The notes beneath the pieces were generated by a model. It was given only the letters and a program-made list of their open reading frames with translations, was not told the DNA's origin and did not search any database. From Cololabis saira (Eukaryota; Chordata; Actinopteri; Beloniformes; Belonidae), in assembly GCF_033807715.1 (NCBI RefSeq), contig NC_084607.1, forward strand, positions 16,850,941 through 16,914,940: 64,000 nt of DNA. The letters run 5' to 3'. Positions 12,870-25,110 of the stretch are shown piece by piece; the stretch's first letter is position 1; each line of letters begins with the position of its first letter. The position numbers and the translations under genes are program-made.

Positions 12870-12932
12870 CCTAACCCATCCCAGCTCATTACAGGCAAAA
12901 GGCAGGGGTACAGGTTGACAGTCCATCACAGG

Positions 12933-12935
<3 letters not shown>
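12870..12935 (-). mobile_element. L2-type tail fragment, reversed
   Basis: On the minus strand it reads GCCCTGTGATGGACTG, CAACCTGTACCCCTGCC, then TGAGCTGGGATGGG, which is the same tail region as at 12590-12670 but in the opposite orientation. It abuts a TA array. Confidence 0.75.

Positions 12936-13007
<72 letters not shown>
12935..13007. repeat. (TA)n microsatellite
   Basis: About 73 bp of TA, the probable target of the adjacent inverted-repeat element, with a remaining TA stretch on its far side at 13527-13552. Confidence 0.95.
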
Positions 13008-13010
<3 letters not shown>

Positions 13011-13526
13011 GGGTGTAACAATATATCGTGCCACAAAATTTCGTGATACAAAAACGTCACAATACGTGTCGTGGAGGTGAAAAAGTGTATCGCGATATTG
13101 GGTTATTAATATTAATCTATTGTGTTGACTAGTAACGCGCATCCGAAAAAAGAAAAAAGTCAAATCATACATGAGAGAAACTATTCAGTTTGTGGCAAAA
13201 TATTTTTACTTGTATGAAACTGAAGATGCATAATGCAAACCTGACATTGACTTTTAGTTCAGTTTGTGGAAAATGGTTGGCCTGGCTTTCTCTTTAAAAC
13301 TTAAACAGTTATAAAGCATTACAAACTGGAACAATAGGGCAAACGCACAGTATTGTTTTGTATTTTGTGTCTTTCAAATAAAAGACAATTTTTTCCAGTC
13401 ATATGTTCCTCATTCAAGGTTGTTAAAAAAATACTGCTATAATATCGTATCGTATTGTATCGTTATCGTGACCTCAATATCGTGTATTGTACCGTATCGT
13501 GAGATTAGTGTATCGTTACACCCCTA
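13008..13526. mobile_element. Non-autonomous hAT-like DNA transposon (519 bp) in a TA array
   Basis: Termini TAGGGGTGTAACAATA and (reversed) TAGGGGTGTAACGATA form inverted repeats rich in ATCGTATCG motifs. ATATATAT flanks both sides, which fits an 8-bp target duplication but is not decisive inside a TA array. No transposase coding remains. hAT assignment rests on terminal sequence and duplication length. Confidence 0.75.
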
Positions 13527-15046
13527 ATATATATATATATGTATATATATATGTGCATTTGGGTCCTCCTTAACTCCTACATCGTGACACCATGATACCT
13601 CTTTGCAGGTTTATTGAGACGTACATCGTGTCATGTAACTATATGAGTGGGAAAAAAAAATCCTCCAGAGTCCAAGACTTAATCAAAATGATTCCAGTAT
13701 TGTTTCAGGGTAAGGTTGTGCCCAGAGTTTGCCCCACAGCCACGTCACACTGACGGTTTTTGAACGTGACAGATTGATTGGCTCCTGTGCTGATGTGATG
13801 CTGGAAAAGACAGACGTGATTGTTTTAATGTCAGCCCAGGGGGAGTCTATAACCGTCTCGCCCTCTTGCTGCCAGCTGAAGAAGCTGTCTCTCTTGTCTA
13901 AATAGAGTGTGATAAAAACATCAATGATCCCTCTGTTATACAGCTATAAAAAGCTGCATGAGAGAATGTCTGCTCCGCATATTTTCTCTGGACCTTAAAG
14001 CCAAACAGACCAGAAGCTATTCTTGGCCGCTGACGCCTGCTGATTCACGGTGTCCGTCTTTTATTTCAGGACTTACAATCAACCACCCACTTGAAAAACA
14101 TATTAGTGGCATAACATGTTTACATGTGTCAGTGTGTGTGTAGGACCGTGCACGCTGAAAAGGATGCTCTTAACAGAACACTTTCAGTGCTTCTTGTAAA
14201 CATTATACAAGGCAGCAGCAACTGCACCTGTGCCTGACTCCCATCTTCCTCTCATCTGCCCTGAAGTCAATCTGTTTCCCTCCATCATCAGCAGCCATGC
14301 CCTGTTGTGAAGCCTGTTGTCATGCAGATTTGGTGTAAAAAAGTCATGTTTCTGTCTCTGGAGCGCAGGAGCTCATACGGGCTCTGCAGTTAATTATCAG
14401 AGCGTGCTAAATGACAAATCCGTCGATGTTTTGAGAGATTTTTAAGTGCATGCTGGATTAGACTAATATCTGACGGCAATCCTCTGTGCATCTCTGGCTT
14501 ATTCACATATTCACACCGACACAGAGGGCTGTAAATATAATTACTACTTAAAATGAGTGAAATAATATGGTAAGGGTTCTCCTTGGGAGCACTGGGCTGT
14601 TTTTTTTTTCTGGCTCAGTTTGGAATAACAGTGAGGGAGGAGACGCCGACACGAGTCAGCACTAATCATTCTAAGTGATTCTCTCAGCCGTGCAGGTTAA
14701 AGCCGGCGGTGGCAAATGTCCTTGATGCTATTTCTGAGCGCGGCCACTGGGATACCTCTGCACACGCCAAACACCCCTGGCTCTCGAATGTTGAGCTTTT
14801 TGTTTCAAACCTCCGGCAGTGGATTCCTCATGGGCTCAAGATAATCGGTCATTAAGAGGCATTAGATTAATTTCTGCATCGATGTTGGTTTAACCTCATC
14901 GCTGCGGCCTGACGGTGCTATTTACCTGATACTGATCTTATTAGGCTTTTGCTGATACAGCGAAACGCTGATAAAAGTTTAAATTCTTCAGCCCGTGCAG
15001 ACTGCATATATTTCCAGACCTGTGTGCGAGCAGCTGATCGACTGTC

Positions 15047-15048
<2 letters not shown>
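13527..15048. other. Non-coding stretch; possible conserved non-coding segment
   Basis: Starts with residual TA repeat. The 14380-14960 part is complex, non-repetitive and carries homeodomain-type TTAATTA and TTAGATTAATTT motifs, so it may be regulatory. No gene seen. Confidence 0.4.

Positions 15049-15077
<29 letters not shown>
15049..15077 (+). repeat. (GT)n microsatellite
   Basis: About 14 uninterrupted GT units. Confidence 0.95.
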
Positions 15078-16618
15078 CATTGTCACTGTGGCTGAGCCTG
15101 GGTTAGTCTATGTCTAAGTATATCTGGTGTTGAATGGAGCCGCTCCCAGTCCCTGTGGTTACTCCAATCGGGCATTTTCCCAGAAGTTCTTGCGGTCAAA
15201 TGTGAACGAGGCGAATATGGGCTTGTTTTTCCTCCTCCGGCTAACTTTAGCCCACTACGGGCTGCACAGATGTTTGAATAGCGGTGGTCAGACTGGTGCG
15301 TTTTGTGTGGTTGAACAATATAAAGGGCCACACTCGCCTGTTCAGCGTGCTGGGTTTTTCTGTATCGTTTGAAAACTGTTTGAACCTGTTCTCTGGCATC
15401 AACTCCACCTGAAAGGCTCGACGGGGTGCAAGATTTTAACGGGTGAAGAGATATGTGTAATTTCACAAAAAAATATCACATTAGAGAAAGGCACGTTGGG
15501 AATGTGGGCCTGCTTCCACGAGCCTAGATTACAAAAGTGGAAGTTTTATTCATATTTACTGGTGCAATTATACCATTATATTATTTACAGGTAAATGCCT
15601 ATTTTATTTATTTTAATCTACTGAATTGGCCAAATTGATTAAACTGGATATAACTGGAGGAGGAAACTGTACACCTTTCTATAAAAGATTTATGTTTACA
15701 TTCACAGTAACTTATTGTTCTACACTGTCTGCATCACTGGTTACAATGACACCGGGCTTGCAGTCCTTTCTTCTCTTTTAAGCTCTGCAAACAATGCTGC
15801 AAGCGTTCATGCAAATACACTGCTCACACATTTCTGTTTTATTTCACACAGTTTCAGACCATTCGGCACACCTTATTAGCTGCCCCCCCGAGGTCTGCAC
15901 GTTGGAGATGTTGGGAATGTATTCACATGTGAATGAGCAAAGAAAACAGGGAGGAAAGAAGAAGGATTGTTATCTCTTTAGGGTTTGGGTCAGTTCACTT
16001 TGAATAAAGTGGAGAGCCAAGCTCAGTACTCAGCCGCTAATTGCTTGTTTTTACCTGTTAACGTGCCACTGTGAGACAGGAGCCATGAATATTAACTACT
16101 TCCAAATAAAAACAGGGTTTGTATCAAATTACAGGCTTCACTCCAGCAAGACAGCGCCTCTGAGCAGGGCGTCTGCCAAATCAATATTTTTGTTCAGTGT
16201 GAAACAACCATGGATGGATTATCACAAGGCATCTTACAAACTATTGACTAAGTTGCGACCTGTTGTTTGCTTGCAGTGCTTTTACTGTCACGAAGAACTC
16301 AAAAAAAGCACTTGTTAATATGTAGAATGATGTCACAATGTGATCATTTCCCACCTGAACTGAACAAATGGCTTCTACTCAGAGTCACGTTTACATGTGA
16401 GTGGTTTATACTGAGAATTTAAAATGCTGCAAACAGAAGCACAAGCACGCCAACAACTGGAACCCCACATGATCATAATGAATTCTGCTAAATGTTTTTG
16501 TTTGGAACAATAGAGAATAATCTCTCAGAATTAGAACCTGGTGTGATGAAACTCCTGGCGGTCCTCTGTCGGGACCATTGCCTTCTTTTAAACCTTTAAA
16601 GCCATTCAGCCCATCTCT
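15078..16618. other. Non-coding stretch, no gene seen
   Basis: The 127-residue minus-strand frame at 15083-15466 has no recognised domain, and the overlapping plus-strand frame at 15127-15372 is equally featureless. Nothing supported. Confidence 0.55.
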
Positions 16619-16861
<243 letters not shown>

Positions 16862-19800
16862 TACACTTGCTTGTAGGTGCTGCACCTCCAAACTTATTTT
16901 TGGTAAAATCTCTGCAAATGATAAAAAAAGAAAATATGAACGCTAATAAATGTCACCTAAGTGAAGGATTAAACAACTAAACTCAATTTATGGTGTCAGG
17001 TGATCGTTGGGAGTCTTTTTCAAAAGCAGCCTGGTGCTTGTTTTTGCATTTATAACTCCCAAAATACTTTCTTTGAAAATATGGATATGCAAAACTATAC
17101 TATTTACTTGACATGCACTTCAAAGAGTTGGTTCATGCATCCCATCGCTACGTAAAACTGAACATGCATGAAACGTTCACTTTAGATTTACTTGTTAAAG
17201 AGGCTGTCTTTAATAGACAGAAATATCTCCTGTGGTGCAGCTAATGTTCTCTCCTCTCCACAGTCACATTCATACACAAATGAAATATATTCTCAGTTAC
17301 AGAATCACTTTGACCCGATCAAATTATCTTTCTTTTTTTTTTTTGGTTAGGGCACACACACACACATATATGCAAAAGCAAACACATATCACACACACCC
17401 AAACAAATGTGCCCCCTGCGCTCTGCCAAAGAGGCACTGCAAATAAAGATTAGAGAAAACACACGGGTTTATGTGCCACTGCTCTTTATTTCCTCTGCAG
17501 CTCGGGCAGGGGTGATAGGGGGAGCAAACAGTCGCTCCCGACTCCCGACAGCCTCGCTGCAGCTGAGGCTTCTTTTTCATAAGCTCTCCACTGATTCCTG
17601 TATAATTGCACTCATTAGACGACCTCTAAAGCCTGGACTTTACATAATCAACACCGATGCACTGGACACAAAGACACAGACTTTCAAAGACCTCGGGCCG
17701 GTTATGTAGTTGCAGCGATAACAATACAGTTGCGATGACGGTAATTGATCTTTGAAGATGCTAATTATAAAATTGCCTTCGTTCACCTCTCGACAGTCTC
17801 CCCCTGAGTCTCGTTCTGCCTCTCTACCATCCACGAACGGATCTGGTAAACGTCCGGGGTTCTGGTTGATTGTGAGGAGAAGCAGATGACCCCCCCCACA
17901 TAGGTTGTTACTTACAGTTCTGTATGCGCTGGTCAATGCTGCTCAATCAGAAATGTGTTTTTCTTCCACTTTCCCTCATATTTAACGCGCATATATCCAT
18001 CCATCTCCTCAGTGGCAGCGTGTGATGTGGCTGCGATTGCGCTCGATTATTTTTCCACTTCTGTGTCTTTATATTGCTGCGGCCAATCAATGTGCAGTGT
18101 TCAGTGGATGATATATGAGGTCTAAATGCCTCTGTTCTGTTTGCAGCTCATACATTTTTGCAGAGATGCTTAATCTTTGTTTACAAAATCCAAGGGCAAC
18201 TGTTTGTTGGCCTCCATCATCCTATTGGCTTTCCCTTGCTGGTGTCTCATCAGTGTGATTTAGGAGCAGATAACAGCCTGCAGTACTTACATCTGAACAC
18301 CTCGTCCGTCAGAAGGCCAGTTTACCCCCTAACCTGGAAGAACCGACACCCCCCCGTGTCAGCTGTGGCCACGGAGGACGGGTGGGGGTCCTTTTCAAAG
18401 GTGGGCTTGTGGTGAGAGCGGCTTGAAGCCGGGGAAGCGCTGTAGTATTTCAGGATCAGTGAGTAACAGACGTACGATCATAAATAGTTTTTATTGCTGA
18501 GCTGCTATGCGGGGTGCGCCCTGTTCTTTCAGCGAGATCGCAGCAGTGATTGATGGTTCCCATGTGCTGAGGGAGGAGGGGGTGTATCAGGCAGGGGAAA
18601 TGGCGAGCCGCACCATCCACCGCTTCCTCTCCTTCCCCAGGGTTCGCCCCCGACAATCTTCTATCCCGCCTCACCCTACAGATCTCTGTGCGGGGACACA
18701 GCATGGGCTCTTGTCTCACACAGCTTCCACCTCCAGACGGAAGTCTTTAATGTCACTCGGAGACATATAGTGCAAACACGCTCAGACAGATGTGAGAAAC
18801 CTTTTAGTCCCGGCGAGCCTTCATCCAGCAGGTGGATTCACAGCTGATATGCATAAAAGTCACCCAACTCATCCGCTCTGCTGCACACAGTCCTGACGGT
18901 GAAGAGCGTACTAAAGTTAAAGTCCTGCCTCTATCGCACAAAAATCTTTGTAAAATTACAATTAATTTGTACGAGCACTTTTCTCACTCTACCCGGCTCA
19001 GCTATGAATATATTACCATTACATTTCCCCCTTAAAAAAATAGAAATACAAACGGGATTCATGCACCTGACGCAGATTACATTTCAGGCTAAATGACTTT
19101 GCTCTGTGTGCTTTCTGCTTTCGTGACATGCCGTCTGCTGATGCTTTAAGGCTAGTCATATTTACAGCCATTTACATGAAAGAACAAATCACAGAGGAAT
19201 CCAAAATGAGTTGTTTTTTTTTGCAAAGGTCTAGTCGGCACAGATCTGTCGGAGCTGCTCTGGAGTGGTTTCTGTGGTAACGGTTGTGTTTAGGCCTGCG
19301 TTAGTGAGGGCAGACTGTGACATCCTGAAACACAAATCCTTTTTCAGGCGAAATATTCAACTTTCCTCTCCAAAAACTGAGCCTTTTTATTTGAGTATGA
19401 TGAATGCTTTATTTTCTATAAGGAACAGCGTCTTGACACCTGGTTGCCATGGAGGACGGGAGGGTGTAACATGCATGTGTATGACATTCTGGACTCCTTC
19501 ATTTAGAGTTGTGCTATGCTAATCTGCCAGTCGTGCTGTTTGGCTGGCGTGTGCGGAGGTTGCCTCGGTTAAGGACTACAGAGGTTTTTTTGTTATTTGG
19601 TGCCAGAGAGCAGCATTACTCAGCTTTTGAGAAAACATCTGATGGAGCCTCTTGAGTGCTCCCAAATTGGCAATGTGAATAGCAGCTTTCACAGAGCTTG
19701 CTTGCTCTAATGTGTTTTTATGAACCGTGTGCTGCGTGTGCACTCATGTTGGTGTGTTTAAGTTGTTTTTTTTTGTGTGTGCATACATGTATGCGTGTAT

Positions 19801-20924
19801 GTATGTTTGCATCATGGTCTTTTTCTTCTGCGTGCGTGTGAGCGGTTTGGGGTTTTACATAAATAACTGAAGTGAGAGGTAGCAGAAATTCACAGCTGTG
19901 TGTGTAATTCAGGAGCATATTTCCAGTGGTGATGTCTCAATCATTCACAAAGCTCCAGTAGACCTAGCCTTTTATTTATTTATGGGGGGATAGTAGCTAA
20001 CACAACAAACAACTCCTCTCCCTTTCTCAGTCCTTTATTGACCACAGTGCTCCTTTATATCTCTGCTGGTATCCGACTTCCCCGGGAAGTCTTTCCAGGT
20101 ACTCTCACAGGCATAACCCTCCAATAAAACCAGTTTTACTTTAAAATCCTACCAACTTGCATTTCATTCATCATTCAGTCCACGATTCTGTTCTGATTTG
20201 AGCGTTCCCACCAGGAGACTTGGTCAGAAGTGTTTCTGTGAGCTCTATTATTTCAGCTGTTTTCCTCTCCGCCGGTCTGATCCAGCAACAGCTTGGCCGA
20301 GAGCCTCTACAGAGGCTGCTTAGCTCCTGCTGCAAGTTTCTTTGGCTTGCAAGTGGGCACGGGCATGGAGTCATCACTTGTGGAAACAGCTTGGCAGAGG
20401 GTCGCCAGCGCTCCTCCTCAGAGAGCGGCGCTGCAGCACTCTGTCTCCCCCAAGTGGTGCCTCGTAGCACCCAGAGAGCAACCCAACTCGGGTTTCCCAG
20501 CGTGGCTGTGCATGAATTTGTGCCAGGCCTTTCATTTCAGCGTCCTAATGTCTTCATTGATGCGTACGGAGCAGGTGTTACTGTGTTTGGAGAGTGCTGA
20601 CAAGCATTAGTGACATGGGACATGAGTGTGGTTGGATTCCACACATCCCACTGCAGAGCTTTGGAATCAGGAGTATTTCTGCCTGTGTGTCCTTTGCTGC
20701 TATCAGGTTTTAAGAGGCTGCTTTTGTGAGTTTAGTGAGCTTATTTGTTGACCAAAATGGGGGAGAGGATAACTCCCTGCTCGTGAAACAGAATGCCGTT
20801 CATCACTCTTATTCCAGAGACAGGGAGACAGCATCAGACATGAGTCCTCTTAATAAACACAGACCAAAAAGTAACATAACAAACAAAAAAATCTTCTGAG
20901 AATGACCTTTTGTTTTCTATTCAC
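16862..20924. other. Non-coding stretch upstream of the zinc-finger exon
   Basis: No protein recognised. It holds a CA run near 17352-17366, a candidate regulatory segment at 17440-17790 (listed separately) and a moderately GC-rich stretch at 18290-18780. A 5' untranslated exon of the znf385-like gene could lie in this interval, but I could not identify one. Confidence 0.5.
17440..17790. promoter_or_regulatory. Candidate cis-regulatory (conserved non-coding) segment
   Basis: Complex, non-repetitive sequence with a cluster of motif-like words within about 50 bp: GATAACAATAC (SOX-like AACAAT), GGTAATTGATC, ATCTTTGAAG (TCF/LEF-like) and GCTAATTATAA (homeodomain-like TAATTA). Such words arise by chance, so this is a suggestion based on texture and proximity to the exon. 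Confidence 0.25.
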
Positions 20925-20950
20925 CGTCTTCTCCATCTTGTCCTCTTTAG
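20925..20950 (+). promoter_or_regulatory. 3' splice site before the znf385-like exon
   Basis: A pyrimidine-rich run (alternating T, CT and TCC) ends in CTCTTTAG at 20943-20950, directly before the zinc-finger exon. It is a textbook vertebrate polypyrimidine tract plus AG. The open frame continues upstream through this tract for 20 residues (Met at 20902), but that stretch is hydrophobic intron-like translation and is not counted as protein. The acceptor implies at least one further 5' exon upstream, which I could not locate. Confidence 0.75.
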
Positions 20951-20961
20951 CCGTCACAGTT
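20951..20961 (+). other. 5' UTR portion of the znf385-like exon
   Basis: Eleven bases lie between the acceptor AG and the ATG at 20962. They hold no ATG. The rest of the leader must come from an upstream exon if the acceptor is real. Confidence 0.6.
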
Positions 20962-21286
20962 ATGAAACATCCTTTCAGTCCGTCATCTCGGCCGAACACG
21001 GAGCCAAGCCGGAGTGGGGTCGGCGCGGGAGTCGTGCAGATGGACGGCGAGCCTCGCTCTGAAACGCCGGATCAAGGTGCAGTACTGGAGCAACAGGCAC
21101 CGGGGGGCGCTCTGCACTCTTCGCTATGCAGACCCAAGCGGGAGAGGAAGCAGCGGACCTATACATTGTGTGAGGTCTGCAACATTCAACTCAACTCGGC
21201 TGCACAGGCCCAGATCCACTACAACGGCAAGTCCCACCAGAAGAGACTCAAGCAGATCAGCAACGGCAAAATACCGAGCAACACAG
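20962..21286 (+). CDS. znf385c/d-like: ZNF385-family zinc finger protein, N-terminal coding exon (long isoform)
   Basis: This is the only convincing coding exon of any length here. It reads 108 codons plus one base, then a donor, so it ends in phase 1. Residues 1-56 are Ser/Pro/Gly-rich and probably disordered, starting MKHPFSPSSR. Residues 57-65 are a basic run (RPKRERKQR), a plausible nuclear signal. Residues 70-92 are one matrin/U1-type C2H2 finger: C70-x2-C73-x12-H86-x5-H92, with the family signature CNIQLNSAAQAQIHYNGKSH. ZNF385 proteins are nuclear, several-fingered factors reported to bind RNA or DNA; the other fingers are encoded downstream of this window. The start was chosen as the first ATG after the acceptor, and because an N-terminus opening Met-Lys-x-Pro before this finger fits the long ZNF385C-type isoform as I recall it. 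The exact paralog (c, d, less likely b) is uncertain; family membership is near certain. Confidence 0.9.
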
Positions 21287-21292
21287 GTAGGC
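21287..21292 (+). promoter_or_regulatory. 5' splice site after the znf385-like exon
   Basis: ACACAG followed by GTAGGC. The donor falls after the first base of a glycine codon (phase 1), as expected for this junction in the ZNF385 family, where the finger-containing N-terminal exon joins the next at a Gly codon. Without splicing the frame runs only eight more codons to a stop near 21312. Confidence 0.8.
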
Positions 21293-24200
21293 CCGGCGTG
21301 CTGCCCGGATGACCGTTTCCTCGTTGCAAAAAATGAGACACAACAGCAGAACATTGCCTTCAGTGGCATCCCAGGGGAGTTCGTAATGCTGTCTAGCACA
21401 ATAGGGTCATGCAGATTTAACAGAATCCCATGCATATTTCTCAGTACATTGACAGCAGCCTCCCTCTGCCAAAACCCCCCGTACTCGTACTCAACAGAAG
21501 TTAAACAAATTGGATTCTACTTGCTGAAATGTGTTCAGACACAGCCTTGGGCTGAGGAAACACACACTCACGCACAAACACGCAGGAGGAGCAGAGCTGG
21601 GAGAAGTCAGCGAGTGAGAAGCTAATTAAGTGCTGGTTGTGTTTTGATGGTGGTGTTGCTGGGAGTGGAGCTGCTGGAGTGGACCGTTTTTATTTATTTA
21701 GTTAGTTATTTCATTTTCCGATCTAGTCACAGTCTCGTTTTGGAGGCAGCTGCTGGGACTCGTCCTTTTGGTCTCACGCGGCTGAACTCTCTCCGAGTGG
21801 CAAAAGTCACTCCAACCTTACCAGTAAAACATGCAGTCAGTGCGTAAATAAAAGGGCTGCACCTGTGAAAAAGTGAGACCATTGGCATGTCACATACACA
21901 TGCAGTTTTTATTTAATTACAGGGTGATCCGTCTTGGAACAGAGGAGTCATATTTACATAAGACTGCTCATTTTTCGTCTCAACAGAGACACGCGTTGAT
22001 TGTGTGTTTGCTTGAGGAACATAAGCTGCTGCACATCTGCCCTCCAGAAATGAAAAACAACTGTCAAAAGGGTGTGGCAGATCATGTATTTGGATGCCTG
22101 TGTGCGGGTGTGGGTTCGTGCATTTGTGGGTGTCAGCCAGGGTTTTTCTAAAGATGTCTGATGTAGCAATATTTCAACACCACCACCCAACAGAGGCATT
22201 TGGTAACATCAGGGTGAAGAAGTGGAGTAACCTCATCTAGTAGGAGATCTGTGAGGTTCACGCTGCATCTAGCGTGAGGTCGTAGGCGTTCTCAAAGCAT
22301 GTGAGGCCCCGATATTTTTAACCAAAGTACTTAACTGCAACTAAAAAAACTCAACCGTGAAGCTGAAGGCTATTTGAAAGACTTAAATAGCAGCACTATT
22401 ATGTAAAAAAAAAGGATTAAGCTATTGAGAATTAATCCTTAAAATAAACTTGAGCAGATGTCTGAGCAAGCTCCAAGAAACGCTACTTTTAAAGCCATTA
22501 GCGTAACTATTTGACTTGAGGAAATTAAAATAGACAAAGGTTTGGGAGGCTGTGTGAACCGCAGAACGCTACGAGCGCTTCAACGTGGAATATTTGCACA
22601 AAGTCAACAGTGGCGATTTATTTCATTCCAGATAACTTTATTTAGAAAACCGTTTGGCTTTTCTCGATGTTTGAAGACTGACGCATTTTCTCAAACAAAT
22701 CACTGAACGTTTATTTTTCATGTTTCACTTCCCATTTGGCTTTTATTATAGTTGGAGGGGACGTGGGGGAAAGTAGCAGAGGAATGTTATTCAGTAAAAG
22801 TTCTGCTGGCTCGGAGCTTATACAGACTCGGTTTTTCCTGCTGTTGAGTAAAAACTTCTGATAAACAGTTAAACATGATCTGGGTATCAGTTATTTTTAC
22901 TTTCCGGCAGAAAAAAGAGATTTCCTTTGATTGCATGAGGTTGATCAAGACTAAAAGTGAAGGATTCGAGGTGTTAAGAACCAAGAAAATGTTTTTTTAT
23001 TTTCTTATGATACTGACTTACTTAAAGCCAGGGAGGATGACTAAGCTTTGATTGCACAAGTCTTCATATCTTCAAACTAAATCCCTTAGAAGAGGAGAAT
23101 GGCTGGCACCCTTCCACCCTGCAGGAAGCACTGAATTACTGCAACTGATTCAGTCATCACATTTGCTCCTTCAGGATCAGTTAGATCTAAGAGACGCATG
23201 AATAAACTTACCGAGACATCATCCGTGTGCCGTTTCCTCATTCATGAAGCCTTTGTCAATCTGTGAGTAGATTTGCACATAAATCGCCTCTTAACCTAAA
23301 ACCTACTGGATTAGAACACGCGTACGTTTATGAATGCCATCAGCGTGACTCCCCACCCAACGACCACCACGTGTGGAGGTGCGAAGGCGCCTCCTTTGCA
23401 CCTCCATATTAATGTGTGTCTACCTGACACATATTAAAACACAGAGAGAGAGAGAGAGAGGAAGAGGTTTCTCAAACCTGTTGATATAACTAATTTGAAC
23501 TAAAGTGGAGCGTGATGGGGGTGCCACACAGCTTCAGGTGACTCCAGCAGCACGTATGGACCAGCTGGTTCCACTCACATCATTATCAGGTACCATGTTA
23601 TGTTATGCAGTGACATCTGGGACCAGGGGGCGGTGGATGACGAGAACACCGGGAAAGAAACATATTCTGTGAAAAGAATATTAAACTAATACAGTGGCTG
23701 TGTGTTGATGGAGGAAGCCATAGTAACTGAATCCTGCAGCACGGGTGTGACAGGAGCCTTTGAAGCTCAGGCCTGGCGAGAGGCGACTAAAGCCATGTGT
23801 CATTTTTATTTATTTTTTCAGATTTGCTTTTAACCAACACCTAAAGAAAATATGCGTTGGACGAGCTGCATTAATCTTTCTTATTTAAAGTTCAGTTGAA
23901 GTTTGGCAGCACACAAACATTGCCTTTTTTTTAGCTCCAATAAATCAACCTGCGGGAAACAAGATAACACGTTTTACAAATATACTTTCGCAGTTTAGGT
24001 AGCCTAACCAGTGCTGATCGAATCATTCAATAAGTCGCTGGCGGGGCCACGTGGCGCCATCAGGGTTATTGTGAACTGCTTCTCCAGGCGCTCATGTGCA
24101 TTCAGTTCTGGTTCGGCAAGGTTTCTTCTCTTTTCATGACCATGTCGTAAAGGGATTTAGCCCTTAAGTCAACATCATTTTGCACACTCTGGGTTTATAG

Positions 24201-24865
24201 AGGAAGTCCAAGTACAACTGCATCACCCTCACGACAGCAGCGGTGAGCTCTATCGCTGCCCGAGTCTTTTGCAGGAGTGTCTGTTGGAACATCAAGTCCA
24301 TTTAATCCATCATTAATGTAATATGAAGCTTAAATATGCAAGATGCCGATCTAGTGCGATGCATGTGCTGCATACCTTTAAAACAAGTTTTAAATATCGG
24401 GAAAAATAGCCATTAGCGTTGTAAAGCTGGTGAATGATCATTAATATTTAGGCGCTCTCCTCCTGTACGTAAGCTCTACACGTAGTTGGAGGCAGGAAGA
24501 GATTTTGTTTGTGTCTATGAGACGTTCAAAACTACAGTACTACAACATTTTAATGAATGTGAAGAAAAAAGTGTAAATTTTGCTTTCTTCAAAGTTTACA
24601 CTCAAATTCGTTCTGCTCACATTATGAAGCACCCAAACCGTTTTATCAATAGAAAGAGTACGTGGCGAGAATGTGTGTAATTCATAAAAAAGGACATTTC
24701 TGGTATCTGTAAATGTTTGTGCGCCTTTAGTGTGGTTGCTGAATAATGTATTAATAGGCTAATTGAATTTTACTAAAGAGGGGGAGGACAGTCACTTCAT
24801 CTGACCACCCAAGGGCAAATCAAATAAACCTTATTTGCAGGCTGAACAGAAATCATTACACATCC
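21293..24865. other. Intron 3' of the zinc-finger exon; no further exon seen
   Basis: Presumed start of a long intron. It contains a (GA)n run at 23443-23462. The 203- and 103-residue frames that overlap the exon in other frames (21014-21625 plus, 21124-21435 minus) are shadows of the exon and its flank. Confidence 0.6.
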
Positions 24866-25110
24866 TGCCTTTCATTTTCTGTACCTGCTTTGTCCTGTTC
24901 AGAGTCACTGGGGGCTGGAAACTAACAGCCGTCATGTGTTCGTGATGTGGGGTGGTGGTGGTCCTCCACCTCAGGACCACACAGACACAAACCAGCTCCA
25001 ACGCCCACACTCACATCCACGGACGCATTAGAATCACAGATCGACCTGACGTTCATCTCTTTGGATGGTGGAGGGAAGCCGGGGAAGCTGGAGAAAAACC
25101 CACACAGCCA
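24866..25110 (-). mobile_element. Diverged L2-type LINE 3' end, reversed
   Basis: On the minus strand it reads TGTGGGTTTTTCTCC, AGCTTCCCCGGCTTCCCTCC, and later CCAGCCCCCAGTGACTCTG and CAGGTACAGAAAATG, in the order of the L2 3' end seen intact at 12436-12733. More diverged, hence probably older. Confidence 0.65.

Noticed and set aside
12747..13172. 141-residue minus-strand frame with an Ile-Tyr run (also 16700-16891 and 53664-53953)
   Set aside because: Translation of TA arrays and adjacent transposon sequence; no domain.
20220..20610. 126- and 105-residue plus-strand frames just upstream of the exon
   Set aside because: No known domain, mutually overlapping in different frames, and no clear splice link to 20951.
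21014..21625. 203-residue frame overlapping the zinc-finger exon
   Set aside because: Different frame from the recognised finger, runs past the donor site, Arg/Ser-rich shadow translation.
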